Below, piece after piece: positions 21,800 to 34,094 of a stretch of DNA of 64,000 nucleotides (position 1 is its first letter; every line of letters starts with the position of its first letter). The position numbers and the translations under genes were made by a program. The stretch is from NCBI RefSeq assembly GCF_022682495.2, contig NC_071390.1:147660583-147724582 (forward strand), written 5' to 3'. The DNA comes from Desmodus rotundus (Eukaryota > Chordata > Mammalia > Chiroptera > Phyllostomidae). The notes beneath the pieces are model-generated. The model did no database searches, was not told where the DNA came from, and saw only the letters and a list, made by a program, of their open reading frames with translations.

Positions 21800-21905
21800 G
21801 CCTCCCGGGGCGCGGCCGGCCAGAGCGTGGAGGACAGTGGCTGCCTCGCAGAGTTCACATTCCCAGATCAGGGGAAACCGAGCAACGCAGACCCGTCGCT
21901 GCTGT
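21800..21905. promoter_or_regulatory. CpG-rich patch in AT-rich surroundings
   Basis: About eleven CpG dinucleotides occur in roughly 105 bp, including ccggggcgcggccggcc. The hundreds of bases on either side have very few. The patch is small for a CpG island. It could be a remnant island, an alternative first exon or a young GC-rich insertion. No coding motif is recognised. Confidence 0.35.
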
Positions 21906-22239
21906 GATGTCTCATACAGAAAAACTCCCAGGATTTTATATCAACTCGACATCTAGTTTTGCGAAGTCTTCAACTTACACATTGCCTGTGCTCTTCCAAG
22001 ACAAGATAAACCCCTCAATTCTGCCTTTTCCCGCAACTTTTTAATCTTTTCCTGCTGTTCGGGATTCAGACAGTCTGGGCTGGGCACGGGGACGTTAGCT
22101 GGGCTCTGCTTAATTCAACCACAGGCGCATATACACAGTTGAAATACACATCTGTGTATGTCACTGACATACACATATAACATGCTTATTTACGGACAGA
22201 GACAAATGTTTGACTGGCCCCTTTGAACAGTATTTATTA

Positions 22240-22385
22240 TGTGACTAAGTGCAAAGACCATATTTATCAATTCATGTGTACTTAAGCAAAATACAAATGA
22301 ATTTTTAAGCAATTAAATTGATAATTTTATAATTACCAAAAAGAGATTAATTATGATCTTGATTTACCTGAAAGGGATCTTGGCA
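22240..22385. promoter_or_regulatory. Candidate conserved noncoding element
   Basis: AT-rich unique sequence with repeated homeodomain-type cores: 'agcaattaaattgataattt', 'tataattaccaaaaagag' and 'attaattatgatcttgattt'. It is not simple repeat. The family of binding factors cannot be inferred. Confidence 0.25.
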
Positions 22386-22884
22386 GATTTTCTGCCTTTT
22401 TAGGACATTGGTGGGCTGGGGGCGCCTAGCTGTGCGGAGTGTGGCTGTTGGCTCAGGGCTCACCGCCCTGCCCCTGTGCTATTTGTGTTTCCAATACAGC
22501 AGACAGTGGTTTGTAAAAGAGCTATCTGGAGGCTCTGGTTTCCTCTTGGCCCCTCGCCTCGTTCCTGGGCTCCTAGCAAAGGGAAAAGGGACAAGGAGGC
22601 CCAAGTGACAGGGCACAAGCTCGAGGCCGCCTGCTGGCCCTCTGCAGTGCTAGTGTTTGTTACATGAGAGCTGCAACAGCTGTCCCTGGACTTGTCCCCA
22701 CCCACCCGTGACGCAGCGGTAGTCTAGACTGTGCTCTGACCTGCCCCTGGGCACTTCTGAGGCTGACAAGGGGAGTCGCAGCCAGGTGAACACCCTGTAA
22801 GCAGGGCTGTGGGAGGCCAGTTCTGACCCTGCATGGCAAATGCATTGAAACCAGGGATTAGAAAATCCCACGCAGTGCTAATCT
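22386..22884. other. Unique GC-richer sequence
   Basis: Overlapping short frames on both strands, no recognised protein. Confidence 0.5.
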
Positions 22885-23190
22885 TTTTTTTGTATCAATT
22901 TTTATAATTTTTTAAATTGTAGTTCAAGTACGGTTTTCTGCCTTTTCCCCTCCCCCCAGCCCTCCCCACCTCCCTCCCCCCTGTTATTGTCCATGTGTCC
23001 TTTATAATTGTTCCTGCAAACCCTTCATCCTTTTCCCCTGAAATTTTTTTCTCCCCTCTCCCTTCTGGTCACTGTCCATTTGAATTCTCATCCTTTTACT
23101 ATACTGACTGGCTGGCAGCCAAGTCCCTTTGTATTCATCACCTTTCGATATATTCGTCTGCTAACAGTGTTCAGTGAGGGACGGCTCTAG
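22885..23190 (-). mobile_element. LINE-1 3' end, bat-type
   Basis: The plus strand opens with a T-run (the reverse of a poly-A tail), then 'tgtagttcaagtacggtttt' and a long CCCC/TCC-rich 3'UTR, then 'ttgtccatgtgtcctttata' and 'cttctggtcactgtccattt'. This is the reverse complement of the G-rich L1 3'UTR seen in bat genomes. Confidence 0.75.
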
Positions 23191-23955
23191 GCTAATATTA
23201 AATAAGAGGAAGAAGGAGAACAAAGGAAATCATACCATATACCAAGTGGGACAGATGCTGATGAAATTTTAGTGCAAAAGCCTCAGAGAATAGAGTTCGG
23301 TGCTCCAGGAAACAAAAACAAACAACAGAAGCCACTGAGCGTTAATCTACTTATCTCTACCATGGAAACCCTGCACCTTAAGGATGAAGCCTGTGAGTTT
23401 CATACCTTGGAGGTGAATTGGGAAGAGGTTTGGAAGATGCCAAGATTTTAGACGTAGTACATATTTCTGTTAAAATCAACCTCCTTCAAAACTTTCAAAT
23501 ACCCTGAGCTATTATGACTATTAACCTTAAAAGTAGGCAATAGCTCCTTTCTAGTTAAAGTATTTCCTTGCTCCCAGCTATTTGCTCTATCCCTTCACTC
23601 AGCCTCCCAAAAGAGAGACTGTGTGCGTGTGTGTGTGTGATACCACCCCCTACTCCAATAGATATACTTTTAGATTTTTCCTAGAAGGGTCCTGATCTCC
23701 ATGAAGCCTTGGGCCGAGGGACAACATTCTGGGCCACCACCATCTGCCAGGATTTTTGCTTATTATAGGTAGTCTGTGTTCTCTGGCCCTCTCTTCATGG
23801 GGTTGAGATGACTTCCCAGGCACTGCACTGCTTCCTTGGAGAAGTGTCACAGAGCCCTATGGTTCACTGTTGGGAAAGATGGTGGCCTGTAGGTTGAATT
23901 GAATGGTTTCACCCAGTGGGGAGTTGGCCTGTGTTATAGGAGTCTGCACCTCTTG
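23191..23955. other. Unique sequence with a short (GT)n
   Basis: A GT run lies at about 23622-23640. No gene is recognised. Confidence 0.5.
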
Positions 23956-23959
23956 TATT

Positions 23960-24640
23960 ACAGACAGGCCCCAAACCGCCAGGAGAGAGAGCATCAAGTC
24001 TGAAGAGGAATTTTGGTTTGGCTCCATTGCCCTGCATAACAGCTTGATGAGTTTCAAAGTGCTGTTGCTGAAATTTCTCAAGAAACAGAAACCACAAAGC
24101 ACGTTGAATTAGCGTATCTGGGACATTTACCCTAAGCTGGACATAAACCTGATAGCTTGGTCCAGCTTTTCTGTAAAACCACAATGTTTCATGGGGTGGG
24201 GGGAAACTGTTCCTTTTGTGAGTGGGGCAAAGGCTCCATAGTATGATTTGTAATCAAGGTCAAAGGTCTGGGACCAATTTTGGTGAAATCCACTTGAACC
24301 TGGAGCTAGCTGAGGTTTCAGATCTCAAAAGGAGCTTCTGCCCAGCTGAAGTCATTCAGGACCTGGTCTTCGTGCTCGGGGAGGCCTGCTTAGCATGACT
24401 GTGGCTTGAAATGCTCTAAAAACCACGGGGAACATTTTCCCAATGAATCATAATCTGTCTGGGAAGTAAGAGAAATCAGTCAAATAAACCTCAGTTATTT
24501 TCCTTGGACCATTTGGACAATTGAGATAACAATGCACAGTGGCAGCGGTCCACGTTCGCTCAGACCCGAAGGTGAATTTGTCATTCGAATGTGTGGTTGA
24601 GGCAGGAAGCGAATGTCTGTGAAGGTAAATTAAATGCAAA
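23960..24640. promoter_or_regulatory. Candidate noncoding regulatory block with RUNX-like words
   Basis: Unique, non-repetitive sequence. RUNX-type words are AACCACA at 24090 and 24177, AACCACG at 24421, TGTGGTT (the reverse form) at 24592, and a weaker AACCGC at 23974. SOX/GATA-like words (ACAATTGAGATAACAAT) lie near 24517. Clustering suggests an enhancer, but chance is not excluded. Confidence 0.25.
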
Positions 24641-27064
24641 GGGGAATGATTTTAACAAACAGACCAGGCCTACATTTTCTAACTGATTTTTTCCAAGATT
24701 CCCCGGTCCCATGTCCAAACCCCAGCGCAGGAGGAATGTCCAAGCTCCTTTGCCAAAGAGTGCCTGGATTGTTCTACCGGCGCCAAGGGCAGAAGCTACT
24801 TAGCCCAGGAATACCTTCCAGGCTGAAAATCAAAACAGCGGAGGGCACAGAATTGAAAATTAACACTGGGAATCACAGGCAGGCTCCTGCCTCAAGCCGC
24901 TGTGGACTCCAAATTTGCGTTCCTCACACCTCCTCAAAGCCAGACCAACAGTAGCTGCCACGCAGGCCCAGTGCTGTTTTCACAGAACCCACCTCTGGCT
25001 GGCTTCATTTGGCCCAACTCAAAACACCCAAACAACTGTTTCTGTACTTAGACTTTCCTGCGTGTGGAAAGCTATTGTCTTCCAGCTGGAGGGAAACCAG
25101 GGCACAGCAGCCCCAGGAGTGGTGGCTGGGGGTAGCAGGTGCAGGGCACTCCGCGCCATGCGATGGTGGCAGGAATTGTAGAGCACGTTCCGAAGGTGTG
25201 CACAGTTTCAGGCGAGGTGTCCCTTCTTAAGCTCAGGCCTGTGCACTTTCCCAGGGTTTTTGAGAATACCTCTGTAGTAGCAACACCACTAAAGACCAGC
25301 AATTTTTCTCCATGTGACCAATCAGGTCTACTTTATCATAACTGAGCCTGGGTATGTATTCAAAGGTGAATCTGCAGTATTTCCTCCAAGAGGTTTGATG
25401 GGGGCCTAACAATCTGAAGGTCTTTTGGAAAGGATTTAAGATAGTTACAAGCTGCATTCTATGGAGGGAGGAGGGTATATTTTAAAATAAGTACTCAGAT
25501 AAGGCAAATATAAACTAAAGAGAGGAGGAATGGCAGGAGAAAGATGAACACATTCTGTGCATCTAGTGACTGCCTCCATGTCCATTAGGGAAAGGTCACC
25601 AGCTGGGCTCTGAAATTTCTAGGAAAATACAATCAGCGCCGTTAAGCCACAGCATCTACAAGGTGGAGGTTGACTCGCCAGCTCAGGACACGCACAACCA
25701 TTTGGGCAGGTGGACAGGGAGAGAGGAGCCGCACAAGGCCCCAGGAAGCTTGCAAGGAGGACCACCAACATCCCTATTTGTCTAGGACGAAGGGGCCTCC
25801 AAGAATGCTTGTCTGTCAGTGCTGAAACCACGAAAGCCCCTGGGCAAACCAGGATGGTCTGGTCACACCATCATGGCATGAAGCAGTCTGCCTGCACCCA
25901 GCAGGTGATGGCCTCGGGGCTCGTTTGCTGCAAAACCAATACCAGTAAGCGGTGACAGATTCCTCAGGTTCTGACCTTGGGGTTCTGGCAAACTGTGGGC
26001 TTGGTGTTTGCAAAACACAGTCAAAGCCATAGGGTGTAGGAAATTGAAAGGACTGCAGAGGGAAGGGGGATAGTTTCTTGTGGAAATCCCAGAAGAAGCT
26101 GAGGCTTTGACCTTGCTCATGCTGCAGCTGCAGGGAGAGGAATCAGTGAGGGAAACTGTCTTAGAGCCCTGTGAAACATGGGCTCAGGTTGCCTGCTTCA
26201 AATAGGTGGGGTGAATCATGCTGGATGCCTCCTGGGCAAGGACAAGGTGGCAACAGCTGGTGTCCCCTCAGCAGGGAAGCCTGGGGCACAGGAGTCAGGC
26301 TTCTGTCCCTGGCCAGCCTGCCTTGGAACCTTCTTGTTTAGCTCGTAAGAAAAATCCTCAGACTGATCATTAGCAAGGAAAGCAGGAGGTGTGGGACCTC
26401 AGATCCAACCAGCTGGCTTTCACGGTGGCCTTGCACCTACTGTGGGTAAGAGCTGAGCTACTCCCAACAGAAGACACTCCCCCCTCCATAACAAGTGCTC
26501 TAACCTAGATACCCCGGTGTTGGAACATTCTGTCCTGTGTCAACAGAGGCCTTCATCCCAGCACAGTGACTTTGGCTCAGCAGCGGGACTTGCGCTGCCC
26601 TGTTCTAGGAATACAGCATGATTCTCCCCGTCCCACACACTCATCCTCCTTGGAAGGCTGACAGTCGCTAAGGCTTCCCGGGTGAAAGAGTGCTGCCTCC
26701 ATCCTTGCAGACACTTCTTTCTTGGTTTGCTCTGGGGGTCACGACCCTTCCTCCAGCCACACTGAGAAGGAGCTGAAGGATCTCACTCTACCTTTACTTA
26801 TAAACTTGTTCTTCTAACTTTTCCACTAAGAGAATTTTCTGGACATCTTTAGAGAAGGGGAAACACTTCAGAACACTTGGTGGCTTCCGCTGGCATGCAC
26901 TGGCAGTTGTGAAATGGATTGAGGTAAATCTGTTTTAAAGACAGTTTGGGGGTATTTTTTATATGTAAGCTTTTAAAAACAAAAATTGAACTTTTTTTAA
27001 GTAAACCACTTGCCAAATTTAAAATAAATTTTTTTGGGGGAAGTCTTCAATGGTTGACTGTGTC
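24641..27064. other. Long unique stretch, no gene recognised
   Basis: No repeat family is recognised with confidence. Many short frames overlap on both strands (for example 24915-25345 and 25710-26120), and none matches a known protein. AT-rich at 26930-27050. Confidence 0.5.
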
Positions 27065-27459
27065 CTAACCAACATCCCTGTGGTTATTTCTAGGTGCCCA
27101 AATCTGACCAATTCTATGTGCGCTGTGGATACCGTAGGTAGAGACACAGGTTCTGCCCTCGAGGGGTTCAGAGGTTACTAGAAGAGGGAGGTAAACAGTC
27201 ATATCATTGGGATCTGTGCTATGACAGTCACCTTCACAAGGCTGTGGTGACAGCACACTCCCAGCCTGAGGGCACAGTGAGGGGAGGCCTGCTAGAAAAT
27301 AAAGACTGGCCACAGTCTCAAAGGACAAGCAAAACTAGGCATCTAGAAAGCAGGAAAACCATTTGAGGTGGAATATCAGATTGCAAAGGAAAAGCAAGGG
27401 CAGACCTTAGAAGGTCTTGTGTGCCAGGCTGAGGAATGTAGGCTTTATCCTGTGACCAT
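27065..27459 (-). mobile_element. L2 fragment
   Basis: Reverse-complement L2 text: 'ggttctgccctcgaggggtt', 'gaggtaaacagtcatatc' and 'gaaggtcttgtgtgccagg'. Diverged. Confidence 0.5.
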
Positions 27460-27640
27460 CGGGGATTTAGTCATTTGCTCCCGGTGACCCAGCCTAAGGG
27501 CCAGAGAGGGACTCAAACCCAGGCAACATAAAGTAGTTCCATATATGCTTTCCTTTATCCTGTGAGTGCCCGTGAGAACTATTTTCATTTTCACGTGAGG
27601 AAACTGATCCTCAGGCATAGTAAGCGACTCTCAGTGAAGC
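27460..27640 (-). mobile_element. MIR fragment
   Basis: Words such as 'gagagggactcaaacccagg' and 'cacgtgaggaaactgatcct' belong to MIR in reverse orientation. Their order suggests two overlapping or rearranged pieces. Confidence 0.55.
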
Positions 27641-28329
27641 CAGAGTTCCCTCTGTATTATTATGTGGGCTTTTCCACATAAGAACAACAACTCTGTAAAC
27701 TGCGAAATACACCCAAGCAGAGTGAGGGCTTTGAGTATGGAATGGTGATTGTAGAACCCATCCCAGCCAGGCACTTGGAACTTTGGTTGAAAAAAATTGT
27801 GAAGCACTAATGTCTTCAGGACACTAGATGCCCACAGGCTGCTTTGGAAGAGCCACAGACTGTCTTTCAGCTTTAACATCCTGAAGGCCAAGGTTAAGAA
27901 GAGCTATATTCCCCAGAAAATCAGGCCATCAGTGTGAGAAGCTGCAGCCATAGCAGAAGTGCAGTAGTAGGTGGAATTGTGGGACCATCAGGCGGAGTCT
28001 CTGCACCCAGGGCACAACGACAAAGCCCCAAGGAACACTTGATTGCTGTAGTGGAGACTTGAGTTTGCCTTCTTGTGAGATGCCTCCCAGGTATTCTTGG
28101 GCATACAGAGAGGCGAGATACTGCAGGGAACTAAAATTCCTGCATCAGAAACGTGGGGACATGAGACCCTAAGATGTGGTGAAGTTGCAACACGAATCCA
28201 CTTATACCCCAACCCTGTGAGCTCTAGCGGCAGTGGGTTACTCGTGTAACTCAGATACAATACAGGGATAACTGTATCATCACTTCCATTGCAGCACCCA
28301 GACGTATAAACAAGCTGGAGAGATTCAGA
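27641..28329. other. Unique sequence between L2 fragments
   Basis: No gene is recognised. Confidence 0.45.
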
Positions 28330-28630
28330 CGGTGGATGGAGAGGAGCTGACTCTTAGAGGGAGAGCATTCACAAGGCTTGGAGAAGAAAAGGGCAATCAA
28401 TATAGGCAGAGAAGAAAGTTGATGCATTAGAACAGAGCGAAAGGGATATAGTTTATGAAAGGTTCAGACACATGGAGGAGAGCACAGGAAGTGTGGTATG
28501 AAACAGGACAAAAGGAGAGTGGGCGCCAACTGGGGTCAGAGCGTGAGGGCTTTGGAATACTCTATAGAGAAGCCTGGCTTTGCAAGGCTGACAGGAAACC
28601 CCCCTGTTCAATGCGGTGAAGCAACAGAAT
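28330..28630 (-). mobile_element. L2 fragment
   Basis: Reverse-complement L2 coding text around 'gtgagggctttggaatactc'. Diverged. Confidence 0.45.
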
Positions 28631-28639
28631 CAGATCCTC

Positions 28640-28792
28640 CAGTAAGCTGTTTCAGATTTTAGTTTCCATCAGCATTACCCAGAGGGCTCCTGACTCCACA
28701 GGTTGAGGTGGGACCTGAAGATTGGCATTTCTAACACGCTCCCAGGTGAGGGCAATACAAATGGTCGCAGGGCCACCCTTTGAGAACCACTG
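28640..28792 (+). mobile_element. MER5A hAT-Charlie fragment
   Basis: Contains 'catcagcattacccagaggg', then 'ggcatttctaacacgctccc' and the terminus 'ctttgagaaccactg'. A middle section is missing. Confidence 0.8.
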
Positions 28793-28794
28793 AT

Positions 28795-29336
28795 AGAGCC
28801 CATGGAGTTTTGGAGATCGCAGAAAGGGAGACCAATGAGAAGCTTGTCTTTTAATGGGGAATTCGCTAAAATTGGAAGTCTAGAAAAGAGGGGGAGATTT
28901 ATTAGCCATTCCCAAGTAGAATGAGCATTTCTTGGTGACCATTTGAATGTGAGGAATAAGCAAGACAGGCCAGCTTGAAGATGACTCTGAAATTTGTACC
29001 TAATTGATGAGTTGGGCGGTGAGGCCGTGACTTGTGATAAGGAACACTAGAAAAGCTGTCCTTTTAAGCAGGGATTAAAGGCAGTGTTAAGGTGGGAGAC
29101 TTGAGGGACAGGGTGGGGCATCAGCCAAGTTCACTCTGAACAGGTTGCATGTAAAGTAGGAGTGTCCAGAGAGGTATTTAGTAGGGCATCAGAGAAACAT
29201 GTGGGACGCTGGGCTGGTGCTGCAGGTCAGGGGTCAGCCCTGTGGAGAGGGCGGCTAAAATCATGGCGATGGTTGGGATTCTGAAGGATGATGACATTTA
29301 TCATGAGAAAAGGACCAAGGATAGATCCATAGGGAA
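28795..29336 (-). mobile_element. L2 fragment (ORF2 region)
   Basis: Reverse-complement L2 coding text such as 'tccagagaggtatttagtag' and 'agaaaaggaccaaggataga'. With the two fragments upstream it makes a co-oriented series, possibly one L2 copy cut by later insertions. Confidence 0.5.
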
Positions 29337-29720
29337 TGTTGTGGGACGTAAAAGACACTTTAAGTCTTAACCCCAAGTGCCTGTGCATGTAACTTTATTT
29401 GGGAATAGGATCTTTGCAGATGTAATCAAGTTCAGATGAGCTCATCCTGGACCCCATGACTGATGATTTTGTAGGAGAAAGGAGGGAGGCTTGGACACAG
29501 ATGCCGAGAAGAAGGCCATGCACTGACGGAGGCAGAGATGGGGGTGACGCAGCAGCAGACAGCCAGGAAGGCTGCGGACGGCCAAGAGAAGCTGGGACAG
29601 AAGCCTGCTGACACGTTGACTTAGGACTTTTAGCCTCCAGAACTGTGAGAGAATAAATTCCTATTGTATGAAGCCTCCCAGGTGTGGTACTTTGTTATGA
29701 CAGCCACGGGAAACAGTACA
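29337..29720 (+). mobile_element. MLT1-type solo LTR (ERVL-MaLR)
   Basis: Runs from 'tgttgtgggac' to 'ggaaacagtaca', giving TG...CA ends. Flanks gggaa and gggag fit a decayed 5-bp duplication. Internal landmarks are 'ggatctttgcagatgtaatc', 'agcctccagaactgtgagag', the signal 'aataaattcctattgt' and 'tggtactttgttatgacag'. It is a non-coding LTR of an ancient endogenous retroelement with no internal genes present. Confidence 0.85.
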
Positions 29721-31404
29721 GGGAGCAGGGATGTGTCAGGGGTGGAGGGAGAGGAGCTGTGGACAGGGGACGTGGAGGGAGGGCAGCTGACTCAGTGAGC
29801 AAGCATCTGTTACCTGTGACGAGCAGGAGATTTTCACGGTGGAGAGCGGGGAGAGTAGGCAGGCTTCTATGAGGTGGAGAATACAAAAAGATAAGGACGC
29901 CGTGCAAGTAAGTGCAGACTATCAAAACGTTTTGAAAGGAAAAAAAAAAAAAAGAAAAGAACCCTCTCAATCTGGGAAGGGAAAACATCCCAATCAGGAC
30001 AGTAGGGCCATTTGAACATTTCGGGGGAATTCCTAGACTAAAAACCACCTCCCCCAATAAAAACAATTGAGACAGGAGTGGCCCCACATTTATTTTTCAA
30101 AATGTTGTTAAGTTAACCAGTAACTCAGTACCTGAAATCCATATAATGTTCTGTGTACCTCTTCCTGTTCTTCCCATGCTTCCATTTAGAAGTTTCTCTG
30201 TGAAAACTTCTCAAAGCCTTCAAATGGAGGTTTTCGGAGAACTTCCTTGAATCCTGTCGCACGTAGAAGGACCTGAGTCACATCACCCTGCTTGCTTCCC
30301 TTTCAGAGAGGATCTCCTTCCCATCAACCAAGTCGGAAACATTAGCACAACTTGAGCATAACCTACATATGCCACGAGGGGCCCCTTTGTCGGAGTCTGG
30401 GCCCCAGGAAGACCTTATCGGTGGGGACCATTTGGCAGGAAGGGCCTTTGCCGCTGTGTGTCCTCCTTCAGCTCTGCAGACTCCACAGCCAGGCTTTTCC
30501 ATGTCACCAGTCACGAATTCCCTGTCACAACCCATCTCCACCTATCACGTCCCCAGTCCCCTTGTCACTGCTGCTGTGGCACGCTTTAGTGGCAGGAAAA
30601 TGACCTTAAGAAGAAAGAGAGCCATTCATGTTGAAGAACTGGCAAGTAAGGGGCACAAGCTCATTGGGGTCCAAGGTGGACCCCCCTCTCCAAACAATAA
30701 ACTACTGTGGAAGGAGAATGTTCAGAGAGAGCAACTGCTGAAAGACTCAAACTGTGGCCTTTAACTACCTAATTGTGTTCATTCTTTCTGTCCTCCTGCC
30801 TCACCTGGCCTTTAGTAGCTGCTGCCTGCTTTCCCCAAGGAGAAGCAGGACGGCATTTTCCCACGTGGCTGGGCTGCCACTCAGGCTTCTGGAAAGGCCT
30901 GCACAAACTCCAGGGCCCTGTGGGAGCCAGGTGAGTTTCAGCTCCGGAAATCCTTGTTTCCAGAGCTGGTGGGATTAACCACCCTTCAAATAGCCATGCT
31001 ACGAAGCTGTGAACGTACACATACTGTTTTAGATCCGCGGTTGGTTTAACCTGCAAATGTGAAACCCGGGGTACGGAAGGCCGACCGCCTATTCACTGGG
31101 GAAAAAAGCATGTATAAATGGAACCAGGCAGTTCAGGCTCGAGTTGTTCCGGGGTCACCTGTAGGGGCTAAACGGAGCTTTATTCAGCCTGAGTCGCCTT
31201 CCTTTGCTCTCTGCTCTTTAAAAAAAAAATGAATAATTTCTTGAATAAATTTTTTGGGGTTTTGTTCCTTAAAATCAATAGACCTTGAAAAAAACACCTA
31301 AAATACCATAAAATCTAAAAAAACCCCAACATGCCTGGAAAGAACCTTGAAGATTATCCTTTGTGCATGAAGACGCCTGTGTGAATAAGAGGGTATGTTC
31401 ACAC
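29721..31404. other. Unique sequence, no gene recognised
   Basis: G-rich, loosely repetitive text at 29740-29790, and a poly-A run near 29941-29953. Frames at 30278-30764 and 30754-31056 overlap on both strands and match nothing known. A-rich at 31218-31230. Confidence 0.5.
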
Positions 31405-31515
31405 CCTCTTTATTTTTAGATGACACCTGAGTCCCAGAGATAGGAAGGGATGTCCCCAGGCGACAGAGCTGGGATTCCACGGGGACTCCTCCAGTGTGGC
31501 ACTCTGTCTAAGATG
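31405..31515 (-). mobile_element. MIR fragment
   Basis: The words 'tgagtcccagagataggaag' and 'gcgacagagctgggattcc' match reverse-complement MIR. Confidence 0.6.
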
Positions 31516-32444
31516 TCACACTGCCTGTCACTGGGAAAGTGTTGGCAAATGCAGGGCCAAGAGCTATCAATCTGTAGAGTGGAATTACTTTTCCAGATAG
31601 GAGAACAGAGCAACCCTGTGCCTCTGTATTCCAGGTGGACATCAATAATTAGAAATCGATGGTAATTCCATATTGTCCTGAACAGTTTTGTTTTTTTAAA
31701 GCCAGGCTGGCTTAGGAGAAACAAATTGTTTTCTACCATGTTATATCCATTTTATGTAAGAAATAATGTGCTAACTACCTATAATCCTAGTCTCTTTATT
31801 GAAATAGAATCTCTATTTTATATGTTGTATCAACAAATACATACCGTTAGTCACTATACATAAGAGAAAGTAATGACATTCTAGCCTAAAGTTAAGATTC
31901 TGTGTGTGTGTGTGTTTGGTATTTCTTGTGCAATTCTCATTATTGTTGGTTTAATGTGTTGCTGTTTCAAATTGGTTTTCCCTTCACTACATGTAACCAA
32001 CAGCCCCAGACTGGAAACAACAGAAGAATGGAAGAGGGAGCTCAGGCGTGTGCAAGCACGAGAAGGCGACTCGGCAACAGAAGGAAGGGGAAGCGCAGCT
32101 GGGTCTTGCGGCCACTGTGCTGAGGGAAAGAAGCTATGCGTGAGGAGAGAAAAGGCTGTTGTTCCACTTCCGTGACTTTCTGCAAGAGGAAAATGCCCAT
32201 CTGTGGTGGGAATATCAGAAAAGAGTTTTTTCTGGGGGTGGAGTAGAGGCATGAGTGAAGGTAGAGTCCTCTACGTTGCTAGGGGTTTGGGTTACCAGGG
32301 TGCATGCCTGTCCCCTAACTAACCAATGCACATGCAAGATCTGTGCATTTCATCGTACGTAAATTTTTCATTAGCAACTGCAGACAAATATCGAACTGTT
32401 GTTAACCAAATGCATGCTGAATACTTAGGGGATAGGGTGCCGGT
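31516..32444. other. Unique sequence with a short (TG)n
   Basis: A TG run lies at 31901-31915. No gene is recognised. Confidence 0.5.
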
Positions 32445-32640
32445 GAGTATGATTGCAGTGCAGGGTGAAAAACGAGGAAAATTAGGGGTAGGAAATGGAG
32501 ATGGATGGATATGCCCTGGAGCCAGTGCTGTAAAATGGTCATTGTAGAATCCAGGTGGTGGGCACCCATTATAGGAGTCTCCAACTTTGCTGCATGCTTG
32601 AACATTTTCATAGTAAGATGTGGGGGGAAGCCATGCAGGA
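32445..32640 (+). mobile_element. LINE-1 3'UTR fragment
   Basis: Old L1 3' landmarks: 'tgtaaaatggtcattgtaga', 'tccaggtggtgggcaccc', and 'cttgaacattttcatagtaa' just before the end. Confidence 0.75.
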
Positions 32641-34090
32641 GCAAAACAAAGAACCACCACCCCGCTTTCGTTTCAGATCCCCTGGGCATTACTAAGAAGC
32701 AGGCACACAGGGCTCCGCCCTGGACTTCTGGTTGAGCAAGTTGATACCCAAGAACATTTCTGCAGTAATAACAGAGAAAGACTACTGGAAACAAAAGTCA
32801 ATTTCCTGTTCCAGCTTTGGGGGAAACGAAGCAAAACAAAACAAACACCTGAGAAAGGGCCTGGACACAAGCACAAAGGAACCCCAAAGCCCACAAGATT
32901 AGCCCACATTATCAGCAGAGACGAGTGTGTGAAGAAAAGATAGTGCCTGAGCCAGCAGTGGAGGCTAATCTCTCTGGGAACTACAGCCTCATTAACTTGT
33001 TTTCCGCATTTCTCAGAAAGAATCCACAGGTTCTGAACTCTGACCACTTGAATATTATTTCTCCTTAACGCTAAGAAAAAAGAAAATCCTCGTGATCTCC
33101 CCCTACCCAGTGAGCCGTTGATAACCGAGAGTTTGCCCTCCCAGTGATGGAATGCAGACGGGTATTTGCATCTTGTCCTCGCTGACCGGCAACTTCCCTT
33201 TTTACCCACCTCAGGCCAGTCCCTAGCCACGCTTAGGGCAGACACAGTACTTTCTACCCCACTCCCACCTACAATGTTCCCTTTCCCTTCTTCCCTGGTA
33301 TTTGCTTTTTAAATGGATTTTAGTGAAGGAAGGGTCACTAGGAAGCACTCTTCCTTCTCCTGCCTGGGCTCCAGCATCCCAGGAAGGGGCCACTGCGGCC
33401 TCCTCCCGAGACAGGGCTGTTTTGGGGGCTCACCCGTGATGGTGGTGCCACAGGAAGGAAAGCAGAGGCTGTGGGGTTCTCAGGAGCCTCAAAGACTTTT
33501 GAAAGCAAATCTCCAGACTCTGTGTGTGTGCGCGTGTATGTGTGTAGATCTCGGGAGGAATGAGGTCAGGCACGGGTCACAGGAGAAGCAGAAACCACAC
33601 TTGGCACACTCGCCCCTTTGACAGTGCCCCCCTTGGGCAAATGCCCTCAGTCTAGGGGTTCTAGTATGTAATTTTTGGGAATGCCCCTTTTCAAATGTCC
33701 ACCTCAAGCCTTTGCAAGTGTTGACAACCCCACAGTGCACAGAGCGGAAAGAGAAAGGAATTTGGGGTACGGAAAACCTGGGTTCTGCTCTCCGTGCTCC
33801 TTTTGTGGGTGTTCAGACCTGAGGTGAAGGGTCACCTGTAGGGGTACCGTGTCAGGGAGCCGTGGACCTAGGGGCAGGATTGCTGCAAGGGGTCCAGAAC
33901 TCCTGGCATACAATGATGCCCACTGAAAGTTTGGGGGTTGGGAGGAGGGTGATGGTGCAAAGGGCAGAAGACCGAAGGCACCTCCTGGTCCAGGAGCAGG
34001 TACTGTGGGGGAAACCACTTCTGTGGCCTCTGGGTCTGAGGCTATGTGGCTTGGGCCTGCCTCCTCCCAACAGGCCAAGAATTGAGATGA
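32641..34090. other. Long unique stretch, no gene recognised
   Basis: A 190-codon minus-strand frame (32673-33245) starts with GTG and matches no known protein. A GT-rich run lies at 33519-33546. Confidence 0.5.
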
Positions 34091-34094
34091 AGGG

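Noticed and set aside
29337..29720. Remains of an endogenous retrovirus with genes
   Set aside because: Only LTR sequence is present. No gag, pol or env-like text flanks it, nor the other MaLR-type LTRs at 34.1, 36.8, 40.0 and 42.6 kb.
32673..33245. A 190-codon minus-strand open frame
   Set aside because: It starts with GTG, has no recognised domain and lies in ordinary unique sequence. Chance is the simpler explanation.
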